Source: GCA-002727615 sp964442655 (GTDB lineage: Bacteria > Pseudomonadota > Alphaproteobacteria > TMED109). From it: 64,000 nucleotides of DNA. Position 1 is the first letter of the stretch. Each line of letters begins with the position of its first letter. The notes below the pieces were generated by a model, which worked only from the letters and a program-made list of their open reading frames with translations, had not been told where the DNA came from and made no database searches. The translations under genes were made by a program, and so were the position numbers. The stretch spans positions 256,910 to 320,909 of the forward strand of contig CAYTZM010000001.1 in NCBI GenBank assembly GCA_964442655.1, read 5' to 3'. This document shows positions 54,455 to 62,650 of the stretch, in pieces.

Positions 54455-54458
54455 GTAA

Positions 54459-55088
54459 TTATATCATTTTTCTTTTATGGATTTCTTTTATTATTTTATT
54501 AAATATATTATTAATTGTATCGTCAGCATCTACAAAAAAATATCTCTTATTTTTATTTTTTAGACTTTTAAAGTATTGATTAATTTTTTTATGAAAATTT
54601 ATATCAAATTTTTCATATCTGTTTTTGTCCATTCTAGTATTAATTCTATTTAGAGATTTTTCTATATCCATATCAAAAACAATTGTTAAATCTGGTCTTA
54701 TATCCTGACATACAATATTAGATAAATTTTTTAAGAAATCTATTGGTACTCCCTGCCCCGCTCCTTGGTAAGCATTAGTTGAATCAATAAACCTATCACA
54801 GATTACCCAATTATTGTTATTTAATGCTGGTATAATAGTTTTTTCTAAATGAACTTTTCTTGCTGCATTATGTAACAGACTTTCGGTGACCCCATCCCAT
54901 TTATTTACATGTCCATTAACAAGAATCTCTCTTATTTGTTCTGCTTCCTTACATCCTCCTGGTTCTCGAGTATAAATAATTTGGTTATTTTTTGTTTTAA
55001 GGTATTCATAAAGTTTTTTGGATTGAGTACTTTTGCCTGTACCTTCGCAACCTTCAAAAGTTATAAAAAAACCTTTTTGCTTATTCAT
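54459..55088 (-). CDS. tmk: Thymidylate kinase
   Basis: Tmk phosphorylates dTMP to dTDP. The 209 residues show the P-loop FEGCEGTGKSTQSKKLYEYL, the TREPGG motif, the CDRFIDSTNAYQGAGQG substrate site and DLTIVFDMDIEKSLNRI. The gene overlaps the carboxypeptidase gene by 8 bases at its 5' end and lies 4 bases from holB. Confidence 0.96.
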   Translation of the reverse strand: MNKQKGFFITFEGCEGTGKSTQSKKLYEYLKTKNNQIIYTREPGGCKEAEQIREILVNGHVNKWDGVTESLLHNAARKVHLEKTIIPALNNNNWVICDRFIDSTNAYQGAGQGVPIDFLKNLSNIVCQDIRPDLTIVFDMDIEKSLNRINTRMDKNRYEKFDINFHKKINQYFKSLKNKNKRYFFVDADDTINNIFNKIIKEIHKRKMI

Positions 55089-56280
55089 TTTCTGGTTGAC
55101 CCCAAATTAAATAAGATAACGATCCAAATAATCTGCCTACAGGTCCAGCTTTATTAATTTGGTATTCAGGATATAAGTTAAATGCTTTTATTGTTTCTCC
55201 TTTGCTATCTTTTATTAATAATTTAGCAACTGTTTTATCTGGAGATAATGGAGGTATTAAAGGTGCAACATATTTAACAACTGCTTTAAGATCATTTCCT
55301 TTATCTGCTTTGGAAATTGAAAGAAATACTTTTTCTTTTACTACTAAGGGAACGTTTGGTCTATTGCCTAACCAAACATTGGCAGAGTCAACTATTTCAT
55401 TTTTTTCAAATAAAACTGTGTTTCTAAACTCTCTAAAGCCCCAATTAATAATTTGCTCAGATTCAACGGCTCTTTTTTTTGCCCCTTTAATTCCATTTAA
55501 TACTAGAATTAATCTTCTATTATTTTGGATTGCAGATGCTGCTACACCATGTCCACTTACTTTAGTATAACCTGTCTTTAATCCATCTGCACCTATGTCT
55601 TGATAAAGAAGAGGGTTTCTATTAGATTGTGTAATTCCATTATAAGTAAACTTTTTTTCTGCAAAATAATGCATAAATTCTGGAAAGTCTTGGTAAAGTC
55701 TTATAGATAATTTTGCTAGGTCAGCAGTTGACATTAGGTGGTTCTTATGCGGCCATCCAGTAGAATTTATAAAAAAGCTATTAGTTAAATTTAGGAATTT
55801 AGCTTTTTTATTCATATCTTCGGCAAAAGCACTTTCAGATCCTGAGAGAGATTCAGCTATAACTATACAGGCATCATTACCTGATTGCACAATTATTCCT
55901 CTTAATAAATCTTCAAAAGTTACTTTTGTTAATGGTTCTAAAAACATGCTAGACCCACTAGCAGGTAAAGAATTTCCTTTATCATCCTTTTTTTTCCATG
56001 CATTTTCACTAACTATTAATTTAGTATCTAATGATATTCTGTCTTGTTTTAATGCCTCAAAAGCAAGATATATAGTCATTAATTTGCTCATAGATGCAGG
56101 AGCAGTAGGAATATTTGAAGATTTATTTAGCAAAACTCTTCCAGTTTCATAGTCTATAAGAATTGCATATTTAGCAGAGGTATTTATATTTCTTTCAGAT
56201 TGGGAGATAGTTGGTTGAAGTGAAAAAGAAATTATTATTATAAAAAAAATATATTTTTTGATTTTATTTAAAAAAGTCAT
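55081..56280 (-). CDS. D-alanyl-D-alanine carboxypeptidase (PBP5/6 type)
   Basis: A periplasmic low-molecular-weight penicillin-binding protein that trims the terminal D-Ala from peptidoglycan stem peptides. It has an N-terminal signal peptide (about 1-26), the SxxK motif in PTAPASMSKLMTIYLAFEAL, the SxN motif in GIIVQSGNDACIVIAESL, and the KTG motif in GADGLKTGYTKVSGHGVAASA. A PBP5-C-like domain (about 275-365) follows. Length (399 aa) fits DacA/DacC-type enzymes. It is adjacent to two other wall hydrolase genes, rlpA and mltB. Confidence 0.94.
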   Translation of the reverse strand: MTFLNKIKKYIFFIIIISFSLQPTISQSERNINTSAKYAILIDYETGRVLLNKSSNIPTAPASMSKLMTIYLAFEALKQDRISLDTKLIVSENAWKKKDDKGNSLPASGSSMFLEPLTKVTFEDLLRGIIVQSGNDACIVIAESLSGSESAFAEDMNKKAKFLNLTNSFFINSTGWPHKNHLMSTADLAKLSIRLYQDFPEFMHYFAEKKFTYNGITQSNRNPLLYQDIGADGLKTGYTKVSGHGVAASAIQNNRRLILVLNGIKGAKKRAVESEQIINWGFREFRNTVLFEKNEIVDSANVWLGNRPNVPLVVKEKVFLSISKADKGNDLKAVVKYVAPLIPPLSPDKTVAKLLIKDSKGETIKAFNLYPEYQINKAGPVGRLFGSLSYLIWGQPENE

Positions 56281-56304
56281 GTTATCTCCATTCTACTAGT
56301 TTCT

Positions 56305-57081
56305 TTATTCAATTATTATTTTAGATTCTATTTCGTCTTTTTTTAATTTTCTTTGTACATATAGAATATTTTCTTTTTCATTTAAAGGACCTACTTTAAC
56401 CATATAAAAAGTATCCCCTCTTATATTAGATGTTTGTATAAATACTTTATGTTTAAGATACTCTATATTTCTTAACTTAGCATATAGTTTATCTGCATTT
56501 TTGGCATTTTTAAATACACCTAATTGGAGAAATGAATTTTTTGAGGCTAAAGGCATATTTTTTTCTAGTAAGTGAGGTCCATAATCTAGTAGCTCTAATC
56601 TAACTTTTGCTGTTCCTTTTTCAATTACTCCTAAAATCTGAGCAGATTTGTATGAAAGGTCAATAATTCTATTTCCAACAAATGGACCTCTATCATTAAT
56701 TCTTACTACTACTTGTCTGTTATTAGTAAGGTTTGTTACTCTAAGCAAGCTAGGTAATGGTAAAGTTTTATGAGCTGCAGTAATATCATGTTGGTTAAAA
56801 ATTTCTCCATTTGCAGTAAGTTTGCCGTGAAAATTAGGCCCATACCATGAGGCAATTCCTTCTTCTATATAAATATTTACTTCTTTAGGAATATATTTTA
56901 TTCCATTGATAAAATAAGGACTTCCAATTTTATAAATAGGCTTAATAGCAACTTCGTTTATATTTTGATTGTTAGAAGGCGATTTACTAGATCTTATAAT
57001 TTTTTTTGATAAATGATTTACTAAATTTAACTCAGAACAAGCGGTTAAAAATAAAAACACTAAAATTATTAAATATCTCAA
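56305..57081 (-). CDS. rlpA: RlpA-like septal lytic transglycosylase lipoprotein
   Basis: RlpA cleaves peptide-free glycan at the division septum. The N-terminus has a lipobox LTAC (lipidated Cys15). A double-psi beta-barrel domain (about 70-165) contains GIASWYGPNFHGKLTANGE, MAAH-like DITAAHKTLPLPSLLRVTNL and NDRGPFVGNRIIDLSYKSA. A C-terminal SPOR domain (about 180-258, LQLGVFKNAKNADKLYAKL) should target denuded septal glycan. It overlaps mltB by 4 bases. Confidence 0.93.
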   Translation of the reverse strand: MRYLIILVFLFLTACSELNLVNHLSKKIIRSSKSPSNNQNINEVAIKPIYKIGSPYFINGIKYIPKEVNIYIEEGIASWYGPNFHGKLTANGEIFNQHDITAAHKTLPLPSLLRVTNLTNNRQVVVRINDRGPFVGNRIIDLSYKSAQILGVIEKGTAKVRLELLDYGPHLLEKNMPLASKNSFLQLGVFKNAKNADKLYAKLRNIEYLKHKVFIQTSNIRGDTFYMVKVGPLNEKENILYVQRKLKKDEIESKIIIE

Positions 57082-58106
57082 TATGCTATTCCATCTGATA
57101 ATATACTTACCGCTAAGGCATAATAGTTAGAGTTGTTATATTTTTTTATTTTTTTAAAATTTTTATAAATTAAGTAAGATTTTTCGTTTGGCCCATCAGG
57201 AAAAATTAAATCTGCTTTAAGTACAATATTGGGTAATTTTTCTCCATTTTTATTTAATATTCCTAGTTCTGACCAAGTTTTTAAACTTTTATTCTTTAAT
57301 ATTAAATTATCTTTATTTTTTATAAGTGCTTTTGGTATAATTACTTCTCTCCCCCATGTTCTTGTATTGTCCCATCCATGACTTTTAAGATAATAAGCAA
57401 TAGACGCAAATATATCATTATGATCATTCCATATGTCTTTTTTTCCATCATTGTTGAAATCTTGAGCATATCTTAAATATGAAGAGGGCATAAATTGGCT
57501 TTGACCCATTGCTCCTGCCCAGGATCCAACCATATTCTCTAATTTAACATGGTTATTATTTAAAATTTGCAAAGCAGATAAAAGTTCATTTCTAAAAAAA
57601 TTTGCCCTTCTACCATTATAAGCAAGAGTCGTTAATGCTGAAATTACTGGAAAATTACCTGTGTAACTTCCATAATTTGTTTCTATTCCCCAAATAGCTA
57701 CTATAAATCTAGCTTGAACATTATATTCTTTAGATACTTTATTCAGTATATCTTTATATTTATTATAATTAATTTTGCCTAATTTAATTCTATTTTTAGA
57801 CACACTTCTTTTTAAATAATTATTAAAGGTTATTTTTTTTTCAGGTTGCTTGTTATCAAGTATTTTAATTTTATCTATAATCTTTGCAGATTTCATAGCT
57901 TTATAAAAAATTTGTGGAGAAATATTTCTATTCATTGCGTCAATTTTCAGTTGTGTAAGCCAGTCCTTATAATTATTTTCAGACATACTTATATTTGGAT
58001 AGGTAATAAATACAATAATGATTAGGGTTTTATATAAAGAATGAATGAATATTTTATGTAGATAGTAGAATTTGAAATATTTTACATTAATAACAAAATG
58101 AACCAT
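57078..58106 (-). CDS. mltB: Lytic murein transglycosylase (MltB family)
   Basis: A glycosidase of family GH103 that cuts peptidoglycan to anhydromuropeptides. The 342 residues hold the catalytic-Glu region FIVAIWGIETNYGSYTGNFPVISALTTLAYNGRRANFF, the GSWAGAMGQSQFMPSSYLRYA motif and the metal-loop-like DFNNDGKKDIW. The N-terminus contains a hydrophobic segment at about 24-38. The first 20 residues are unusual for a signal peptide, but no better start codon is available before the segment. The gene is divergent from tRNA-Ser. Confidence 0.93.
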   Translation of the reverse strand: MVHFVINVKYFKFYYLHKIFIHSLYKTLIIIVFITYPNISMSENNYKDWLTQLKIDAMNRNISPQIFYKAMKSAKIIDKIKILDNKQPEKKITFNNYLKRSVSKNRIKLGKINYNKYKDILNKVSKEYNVQARFIVAIWGIETNYGSYTGNFPVISALTTLAYNGRRANFFRNELLSALQILNNNHVKLENMVGSWAGAMGQSQFMPSSYLRYAQDFNNDGKKDIWNDHNDIFASIAYYLKSHGWDNTRTWGREVIIPKALIKNKDNLILKNKSLKTWSELGILNKNGEKLPNIVLKADLIFPDGPNEKSYLIYKNFKKIKKYNNSNYYALAVSILSDGIAY

Positions 58107-58205
58107 TTTTATATTTTAAATCATTTATAATATTTTATAAAATAAATATATTATTTTTTGCTTTTAAAATTTGTTTTAAGAGTTTAGATAGTATTTATAA
58201 AGATT

Positions 58206-58295
58206 GGACAGATGGCTGAGTGGTCGAAAGCACTGGTCTTGAAAACCAGCGTACGTGCAAGCGTACCGTGGGTTCGAATCCCACTCTGTCCGCCA
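58206..58295 (+). tRNA. tRNA-Ser (anticodon UGA)
   Basis: A complete 90-base class II tRNA with encoded CCA. The acceptor stem GGACAGA (58206-58212) pairs with TCTGTCC (58285-58291). The anticodon stem CTGGT/ACCAG flanks loop CTTGAAA with anticodon TGA at 58240-58242. A long variable arm (GCGTACGTGCAAGCGTAC) and the T-loop GGTTCGAATCC follow. The discriminator is G, as for serine tRNAs. Confidence 0.98.
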
Positions 58296-58297
58296 TT

Positions 58298-59332
58298 TTA
58301 TATTTTCCTATAGCTTTTTATTACTTTTTCAAATTCATTTATTTCATTTACATCTGTGTCCCAAGAAGTAACAAATCGAGTTAAATTATTTGACCCAATC
58401 CATTTACTAAATTTTACATTATTTTTAAGTAAATATTTTTGTATATTTGAAGGTATTTCAGCAAAAATAATATTTGCATCTACTGAATATGGAATATGAA
58501 TTTCTTTTATAGAAGATAATATTTTTTTTACTGATTTTGCCATCTTATTGGAATGCTTTGCTGCTTTAAGCCAATTATTGTTTTCTATCCATTTGATTAT
58601 TTGTGCCGCCATATATCTGTTTTTAGACCATAGATGTCCTGCTCTTTTCTGTCTTCTGTCAATATCATCAATTATCCTCTTATTAAATACAATAATTATT
58701 TCACATGCAATAGCACCATTTTTAGTAGCACCTAAACTTAATATATCAATTCCACTTTTCCAAGTAATTTCAGCAGGTGAAATATTTAAGAACTCACAAG
58801 CGTTGGCAAAACGAGCACCATCCATATGAATATTTAAAGTGTTTTCTCGAGCAATTTTTGTAAGCTCTCTTATTTGTTCTACTTTATATACAGTACCAAG
58901 CTCAGAAGCTTGCGTTAAACTGAGTGTAGAAAGTTTAATTTCATGTATGCCATGAAGGCCATAATTTTTTAATGTTTTATTAAGATTAGTTGGTGCTATT
59001 AATCCATTATTTGAGTTCATAGGAATTAACTTTGCTCCTCCTGAAAAAAATTCAGGAGCACCACATTCGTCTTTATCTAAATGCGAATGTTCAGAGCATA
59101 GAATTCCACCATAAGGAGGGCAAATAGATGACAGAGAAATCGCGTTTGCCGCAGTACCTGAAGAAACATATCTAATACAAATTTTTGATTCAAATAAATC
59201 AGACAATAATTTATTCGCTTTTATTGTTATAGGATCATTTCCATAAGAATCTACAGAATTTTTGTTAATATATTGTAAATAATCAATTATTTCAGGAAAT
59301 ACTGTTGATTGATTATCGGATATAAAATTCAT
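58298..59332 (-). CDS. ltaE: Low-specificity L-threonine aldolase
   Basis: A PLP enzyme that splits L-threonine or allo-threonine to glycine and acetaldehyde. The 344 residues include FISDNQSTVFPEI, VDSYGNDPITIKANKLLSDLFE, YVSSGTAANAISLSSICPPYG, the substrate-side SEHSHLDKDECGAPEFFSGGAKL, the PLP-site IHMDGARFANA and the Schiff-base Lys in LSLGATKNGA. It ends only 2 bases from the convergent tRNA-Ser gene. Confidence 0.94.
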   Translation of the reverse strand: MNFISDNQSTVFPEIIDYLQYINKNSVDSYGNDPITIKANKLLSDLFESKICIRYVSSGTAANAISLSSICPPYGGILCSEHSHLDKDECGAPEFFSGGAKLIPMNSNNGLIAPTNLNKTLKNYGLHGIHEIKLSTLSLTQASELGTVYKVEQIRELTKIARENTLNIHMDGARFANACEFLNISPAEITWKSGIDILSLGATKNGAIACEIIIVFNKRIIDDIDRRQKRAGHLWSKNRYMAAQIIKWIENNNWLKAAKHSNKMAKSVKKILSSIKEIHIPYSVDANIIFAEIPSNIQKYLLKNNVKFSKWIGSNNLTRFVTSWDTDVNEINEFEKVIKSYRKI

Positions 59333-59348
59333 ATTATTCCCTCAATGA

Positions 59349-59759
59349 TTATTTAGCACCAGTCATTTTTTTGATATGATCAATCATAGCCATCATGCCT
59401 ACTTGCCTTCTTACAGTCAGGCCAGGGCCAAGTCCTAGTTCGTCAACGATATTATGTTTAAAGTTTTTAATTTCCTCTTTACTATGTCCACTCATGGCTT
59501 TAGTTATTATTTCTACTAAACCTTTTACTATTGCAGCATCACTATCACCCTTAAAATAGTAATTATCTTCTTTCTTTTCAACTATAATCCACACTTGTGC
59601 TTGACAGCCAAACATTTTATTTTCTTCGGATCTATTTTCTTTGCTAAATGAAGGCGATTTGTTACCAACATCAATTAAATATTGGTATTGTCCTATTTCT
59701 TGTTCTAATTCAAAAACATCCTTTAAGTTTTTAGCGTAGATTTGTAAGTCGCTTATCAT
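59349..59759 (-). CDS. sufE: SufE-family cysteine desulfurase activator
   Basis: SufE takes persulfide sulfur from SufS and hands it to the Fe-S scaffold. The 136-residue protein has the active-site Cys52 in KMFGCQAQVWIIVEKK, preceded by a conserved helix (YLIDVGNKSPSF), and the core SDAAIVKGLVEIITKAMSG and LGLGPGLTVRRQVGMMAMIDHIK. No other suf genes are near. It lies between a GST gene and ltaE, all on the minus strand. Confidence 0.94.
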   Translation of the reverse strand: MISDLQIYAKNLKDVFELEQEIGQYQYLIDVGNKSPSFSKENRSEENKMFGCQAQVWIIVEKKEDNYYFKGDSDAAIVKGLVEIITKAMSGHSKEEIKNFKHNIVDELGLGPGLTVRRQVGMMAMIDHIKKMTGAK

Positions 59760-59778
59760 GCTTTAATTCCAAACAAAA

Positions 59779-60387
59779 TTATGTATTAATAGCTTTATTA
59801 AAACAAGGTCTAGCCTCTAAGCGGTCAATATATGTTTTTATATTAATCATATCATCGTTTACGCAACCTAGCTTATTTGACATGTATAGTGAATGCCCTA
59901 GCATAATATCTGCGCCAGAAAAATTACCTATTAAATATTCTTTATTTTCTAAATTTTTATTAACTGGCATTAAGGCTTTACCAAGTAATTTTTGTGCTTG
60001 AGATAAAGATTCTGAATTTTGTCTTTCTTTGGAAAGTATAATGGTTTGTACTACGATCGTATTGATAGGAGGCATTATCATTCCTTCACAATAATGAAAC
60101 CATTGCAGGTATTGTGGGTATAAGTCAGTATGAACTTCTGGTTTAAGTTTTCCTGGAGCATGTCTTTCTAAAACATATTCTACTATTGCTCCTGATTCAT
60201 AAAGTATTATGTCACCATCCTCTAAAACAGGAACTCTTCCTAATGGATGTCTTTTTCTGTGTTCATCTGATTTGAGATCTGAGGGATGAAATTTCATTGA
60301 GTTTAATTCATATTTTATTTCTAATTCCTCTAATAACCAAACTATTCTACCTGCTCTAGATGTAGGGGCATGATGTAATTTTAGCAT
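59779..60387 (-). CDS. Glutathione S-transferase family protein
   Basis: A 202-residue cytosolic GST. The thioredoxin-like N-domain starts LKLHHAPTSRAGRIVWLLEELEIKYEL, with Ser9 in the catalytic region, the cis-Pro motif PLGRVPVLEDGDIILYESGAIVEYVLERHAP and the GSH gamma-Glu contact ESGAI. The helical C-domain includes the N-capping box YLIGNFSGADIMLG. The substrate is unknown. A good AAGGAG ribosome site precedes the ATG. Confidence 0.9.
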   Translation of the reverse strand: MLKLHHAPTSRAGRIVWLLEELEIKYELNSMKFHPSDLKSDEHRKRHPLGRVPVLEDGDIILYESGAIVEYVLERHAPGKLKPEVHTDLYPQYLQWFHYCEGMIMPPINTIVVQTIILSKERQNSESLSQAQKLLGKALMPVNKNLENKEYLIGNFSGADIMLGHSLYMSNKLGCVNDDMINIKTYIDRLEARPCFNKAINT

Positions 60388-60491
60388 TAATAGACTCCTT
60401 TTTATAAATACAACAAATATATATCAAAGACTTATTAAATAAAACAATATATATTATATAGGAATAAATGGAGGTTATTATTACTTTTATT

Positions 60492-60520
60492 TTGACAATT
60501 GTATAAATAATATTTATATT
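60492..60520 (+). promoter_or_regulatory. Near-perfect sigma-70 promoter before a small ORF
   Basis: TTGACA (60492-60497) and TATATT (60515-60520) are exactly 17 bases apart, facing right in the 273-base gap between the GST and ABC-permease genes. Both genes run the other way, so the only visible target is the small ORF at 60528-60677. The expected start of transcription is about 60527. Confidence 0.7.
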
Positions 60521-60527
60521 ATTATAA

Positions 60528-60677
60528 GTGATAATAAGGGAGGCGAATATTCTGTCTCTTGATGATAAAAAGTCTATTTTTACAAAAAGGAAAAGAGGCG
60601 TGCCTTTTTCTTTGATAGTTGTTTTATTGGGTATTCTATTAATAGTTTATTTATATAAATTTACGAACGTATTTTAA
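60528..60677 (+). CDS. Small single-span membrane protein, non-AUG start, unknown function
   Basis: A 49-codon frame (41-42 if begun at ATT 60549 or CTG 60552). It encodes a polar N-terminus with SLDDKKSIFTKRKRGVPF and one membrane segment (SLIVVLLGILLIVYLYKF), ending FTNVF. Positive residues before the segment predict N-terminus inside. A near-perfect promoter precedes it and an AAGGGAGG ribosome site (60536-60543) lies 5 bases before ATT and 8 before CTG; GTG at 60528 would be leaderless. The ATG at 60562 is out of frame. The last 17 bases overlap the end of the convergent ABC permease. I do not recognise a family. Confidence 0.5.
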   Translation: MIIREANILSLDDKKSIFTKRKRGVPFSLIVVLLGILLIVYLYKFTNVF

Positions 60678-61422
60678 AACCAGTTTTAAACATCCAAAAT
60701 ATTATTAATAAACATACTAACCCAAATCCTAAAATAGCACTCGTACTGGTAAAAATACTTAATTCAGCAGTATTAAAGAATGTCCAGCGAAAACCTGAAA
60801 TTATATATACCACAGGATTAAACATGGAAATTTTTTGCCAAATTTCTGGTAACATAGATATAGAATAAAAACTGCCTCCTAAAAAAACTAGAGGCGTGAT
60901 GATTAACATTGGAACCATATTTAACTGTTCAAAATTATTGGCCCATAAACCAATAATAAATCCAAATAAGCAAAAAGATATACAGGTAAGGAATAAAAAT
61001 ATTAACATAATAAAAGGATGAGATATATTAAGAGAAACAAATAAATGGGCTGTAATAAGTATTATAATTCCAATAGAAAAAGATTTGGTTACTGCCGCAC
61101 CTGTATACCCTATTAATATATCTATGACAGAAATTGGTGCAGACAATAATTCATTGATCGTTCCTATATATTTTGGAAAATAAATGGCAAAAGAAGCATT
61201 AGTTATGCTTTGCATTAGAACTGATAACATAATTAGACCCGGTACAATAAATGCTCCATAGGGAATTTCTCCAATAGATTGAATTTTACTACCAATAGCA
61301 GAACCAAAAACGACAAAATATAAAATTGTTGAAATTACTGGAGCTAATATGCTTTGTGAAATAGTTCGAAACGTTCGTGTCATTTCAAATTTATATATGG
61401 CTTTGATAGCATGTATGTTCAT
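60661..61422 (-). CDS. ABC-2 type transporter permease (YadH-like)
   Basis: A 253-residue inner-membrane permease with six membrane segments, of the ABC-2 family. Recognisable are the N-terminal EMTRTFRTISQSILAPVISTILYFVVFGSAIG, IPYGAFIVPGLIMLSVLMQSITNASF, the loop INELLSAPISVIDILIGY and the C-terminal FNPVVYIISGFRW. This matches the YadH-like permeases that pair with YadG ATPases. Its start overlaps the ATPase stop by one base. The transported substrate cannot be assigned from sequence. Confidence 0.92.
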   Translation of the reverse strand: MNIHAIKAIYKFEMTRTFRTISQSILAPVISTILYFVVFGSAIGSKIQSIGEIPYGAFIVPGLIMLSVLMQSITNASFAIYFPKYIGTINELLSAPISVIDILIGYTGAAVTKSFSIGIIILITAHLFVSLNISHPFIMLIFLFLTCISFCLFGFIIGLWANNFEQLNMVPMLIITPLVFLGGSFYSISMLPEIWQKISMFNPVVYIISGFRWTFFNTAELSIFTSTSAILGFGLVCLLIIFWMFKTGFKIRS

Positions 61423-62345
61423 TAGTTTTTCTTTAATAATTTAATAAAAATTTCTTCAAGAGAGCTTTCTTTAGAAAAGATATCTTTTAAGACAATATTT
61501 TCATTTGCCAAGTCTGATAAAAGTTTTGTTATACCAGTTCTTCCAATTTTAGTATCATATTCATAAATTAGTGTTTTTTTGTCTTTCTTTACTTGTAAAT
61601 TGTATTCATATAACGAACTGGGAATATTTTTAATACCTTCTTTTAATTCTATATATAGTGTTTTTTGTCCCATTCTTTTTATTAAAGATTCTTTATTTTC
61701 AACTAATAACAATTTTCCTTTATTTATAATTCCTATTCTATCTGCTATTTGTTCAGCTTCTTCAATGTAATGAGTAGTAAGGATTATAGTTACCCCCTTT
61801 CCTTTAAGTTCATTAATAATTTCCCACATATCTTTTCTTAAATCTACATCCACTCCAGCAGTAGGTTCATCCAAAAATAATATTTTTGGTTTATGACTTA
61901 AGGCCTTTGCTATCAATACTCTTCTTTTCATTCCTCCTGAAAGCTCTAATATTTTTGTGTTTCTTTTATCCCATAAAGATAATTGATTTAAAATATTTTT
62001 TATGTATTCATCATTTCTACCTTTACCAAATAATCCCCTGGTAAAATTGACTGTAGAAAGAACTGTTTCAAAAGGTTCGACTGGAATTTCTTGAGGAACC
62101 AATCCAATATAACTTTTAGTTAATTTTGGTTTATCAATAATATCAAAACCATTTACCAAAATTTTTCCTTTATTTAATATGGTTATTCCACAAATTGTAG
62201 ATATTAATGTTGTTTTCCCAGCTCCATTTGGTCCTAATAAGGCAAAGATTTCTCCATTATTTATTTCTAAATTAACATTATCTAAAGCTTTGAATCCTGA
62301 AGCATATGTTTTACTTAAATTTTTTATTGATAGAATTACTGACAT
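61422..62345 (-). CDS. ABC transporter ATP-binding protein (YadG-like)
   Basis: A 307-residue ATPase with Walker A GPNGAGKTTLISTICG, Q-loop LVPQEIPVEPFETVL, signature LSGGMKRRVLIAKALSHKP, Walker B ILFLDEPTAGVDVDL and H-loop TTHYIEEAEQIADRIGI. A C-terminal extension of about 80 residues follows (KTLYIELKEGIKNIPSS onward), as in CcmA/YadG-type exporters. It pairs with the permease immediately downstream. The exporter is complete with these two genes. Confidence 0.94.
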   Translation of the reverse strand: MSVILSIKNLSKTYASGFKALDNVNLEINNGEIFALLGPNGAGKTTLISTICGITILNKGKILVNGFDIIDKPKLTKSYIGLVPQEIPVEPFETVLSTVNFTRGLFGKGRNDEYIKNILNQLSLWDKRNTKILELSGGMKRRVLIAKALSHKPKILFLDEPTAGVDVDLRKDMWEIINELKGKGVTIILTTHYIEEAEQIADRIGIINKGKLLLVENKESLIKRMGQKTLYIELKEGIKNIPSSLYEYNLQVKKDKKTLIYEYDTKIGRTGITKLLSDLANENIVLKDIFSKESSLEEIFIKLLKKN

Positions 62346-62382
62346 ATTGAACCAATTAAATTAATTTAATGTATACAAAATA

Positions 62383-62469
62383 TTAAATAGGTAAATTTTG
62401 AATAGCAATTATCATGCATATAATTGCTATTGTTAGCATAATTAATTTATATATTATATTTTTTTTCAT
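62383..62469 (-). CDS. Possible 28-residue hydrophobic peptide
   Basis: A short frame, ATG to TAA, encoding two Lys followed by an almost entirely hydrophobic stretch (LIMLTIAIICMIIAI), so one membrane span. Its ATG overlaps the TGA of the preceding frame (ATGA), which is the coupling used elsewhere in the window. Against it: about a third of the frame is a perfect 12-bp inverted repeat, so the sequence may be kept for another reason. No family is recognised. Confidence 0.3.
   Translation of the reverse strand: MKKNIIYKLIMLTIAIICMIIAIQNLPI
62401..62431. repeat. Perfect 12-bp inverted repeat (hairpin) between ABC and hydrolase genes
   Basis: AATAGCAATTAT (62401-62412) and ATAATTGCTATT (62420-62431) are perfect complements around a 7-base loop CATGCAT. 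Neither side has a T-run, so it is not a normal intrinsic terminator. It lies 56 bases upstream of the ABC ATPase start and could be an operator or an mRNA end structure. Confidence 0.6.
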
Positions 62470-62638
62470 TTCTTAATTTTTTTATCTACATATTTTAAAG
62501 CATTTCTTAACCATTTTAATGCTTTGCTTTTATTTTTTTGCAACAATTTATTAATTTTGATTAAGAATTTATTATAATCTTTAATAGCGAGATTAATATA
62601 TTTTGTTGCTAAATCTATGTTTTTTCATCATCTTTCAT
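62466..62638 (-). pseudogene. Small lysine-rich ORF broken by one base at an A6 run
   Basis: An ATG at 62638 opens MKDDEKT and stops at TAG. If the run of six A (T6 at 62620-62625 on the plus strand) were seven, the frame would continue for 57 residues as MKDDEKNIDLATKYINLAI and on through KDYNKFLIKINKLLQK and KALKWLRNALKYVDKKIKK to TGA. The downstream frame is open and helical, amphipathic and Lys-rich, with no start codon of its own before TTG codons in mid-frame. I recognise no family. The same kind of lesion affects the next gene upstream. Confidence 0.45.
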
Positions 62639-62650
62639 ATTTATTAGATT

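Noticed and set aside
60562..60620. ATG just after the candidate small-ORF start
   Set aside because: It is in another frame and stops after 17 codons; the membrane-span frame is the one with the ribosome site.
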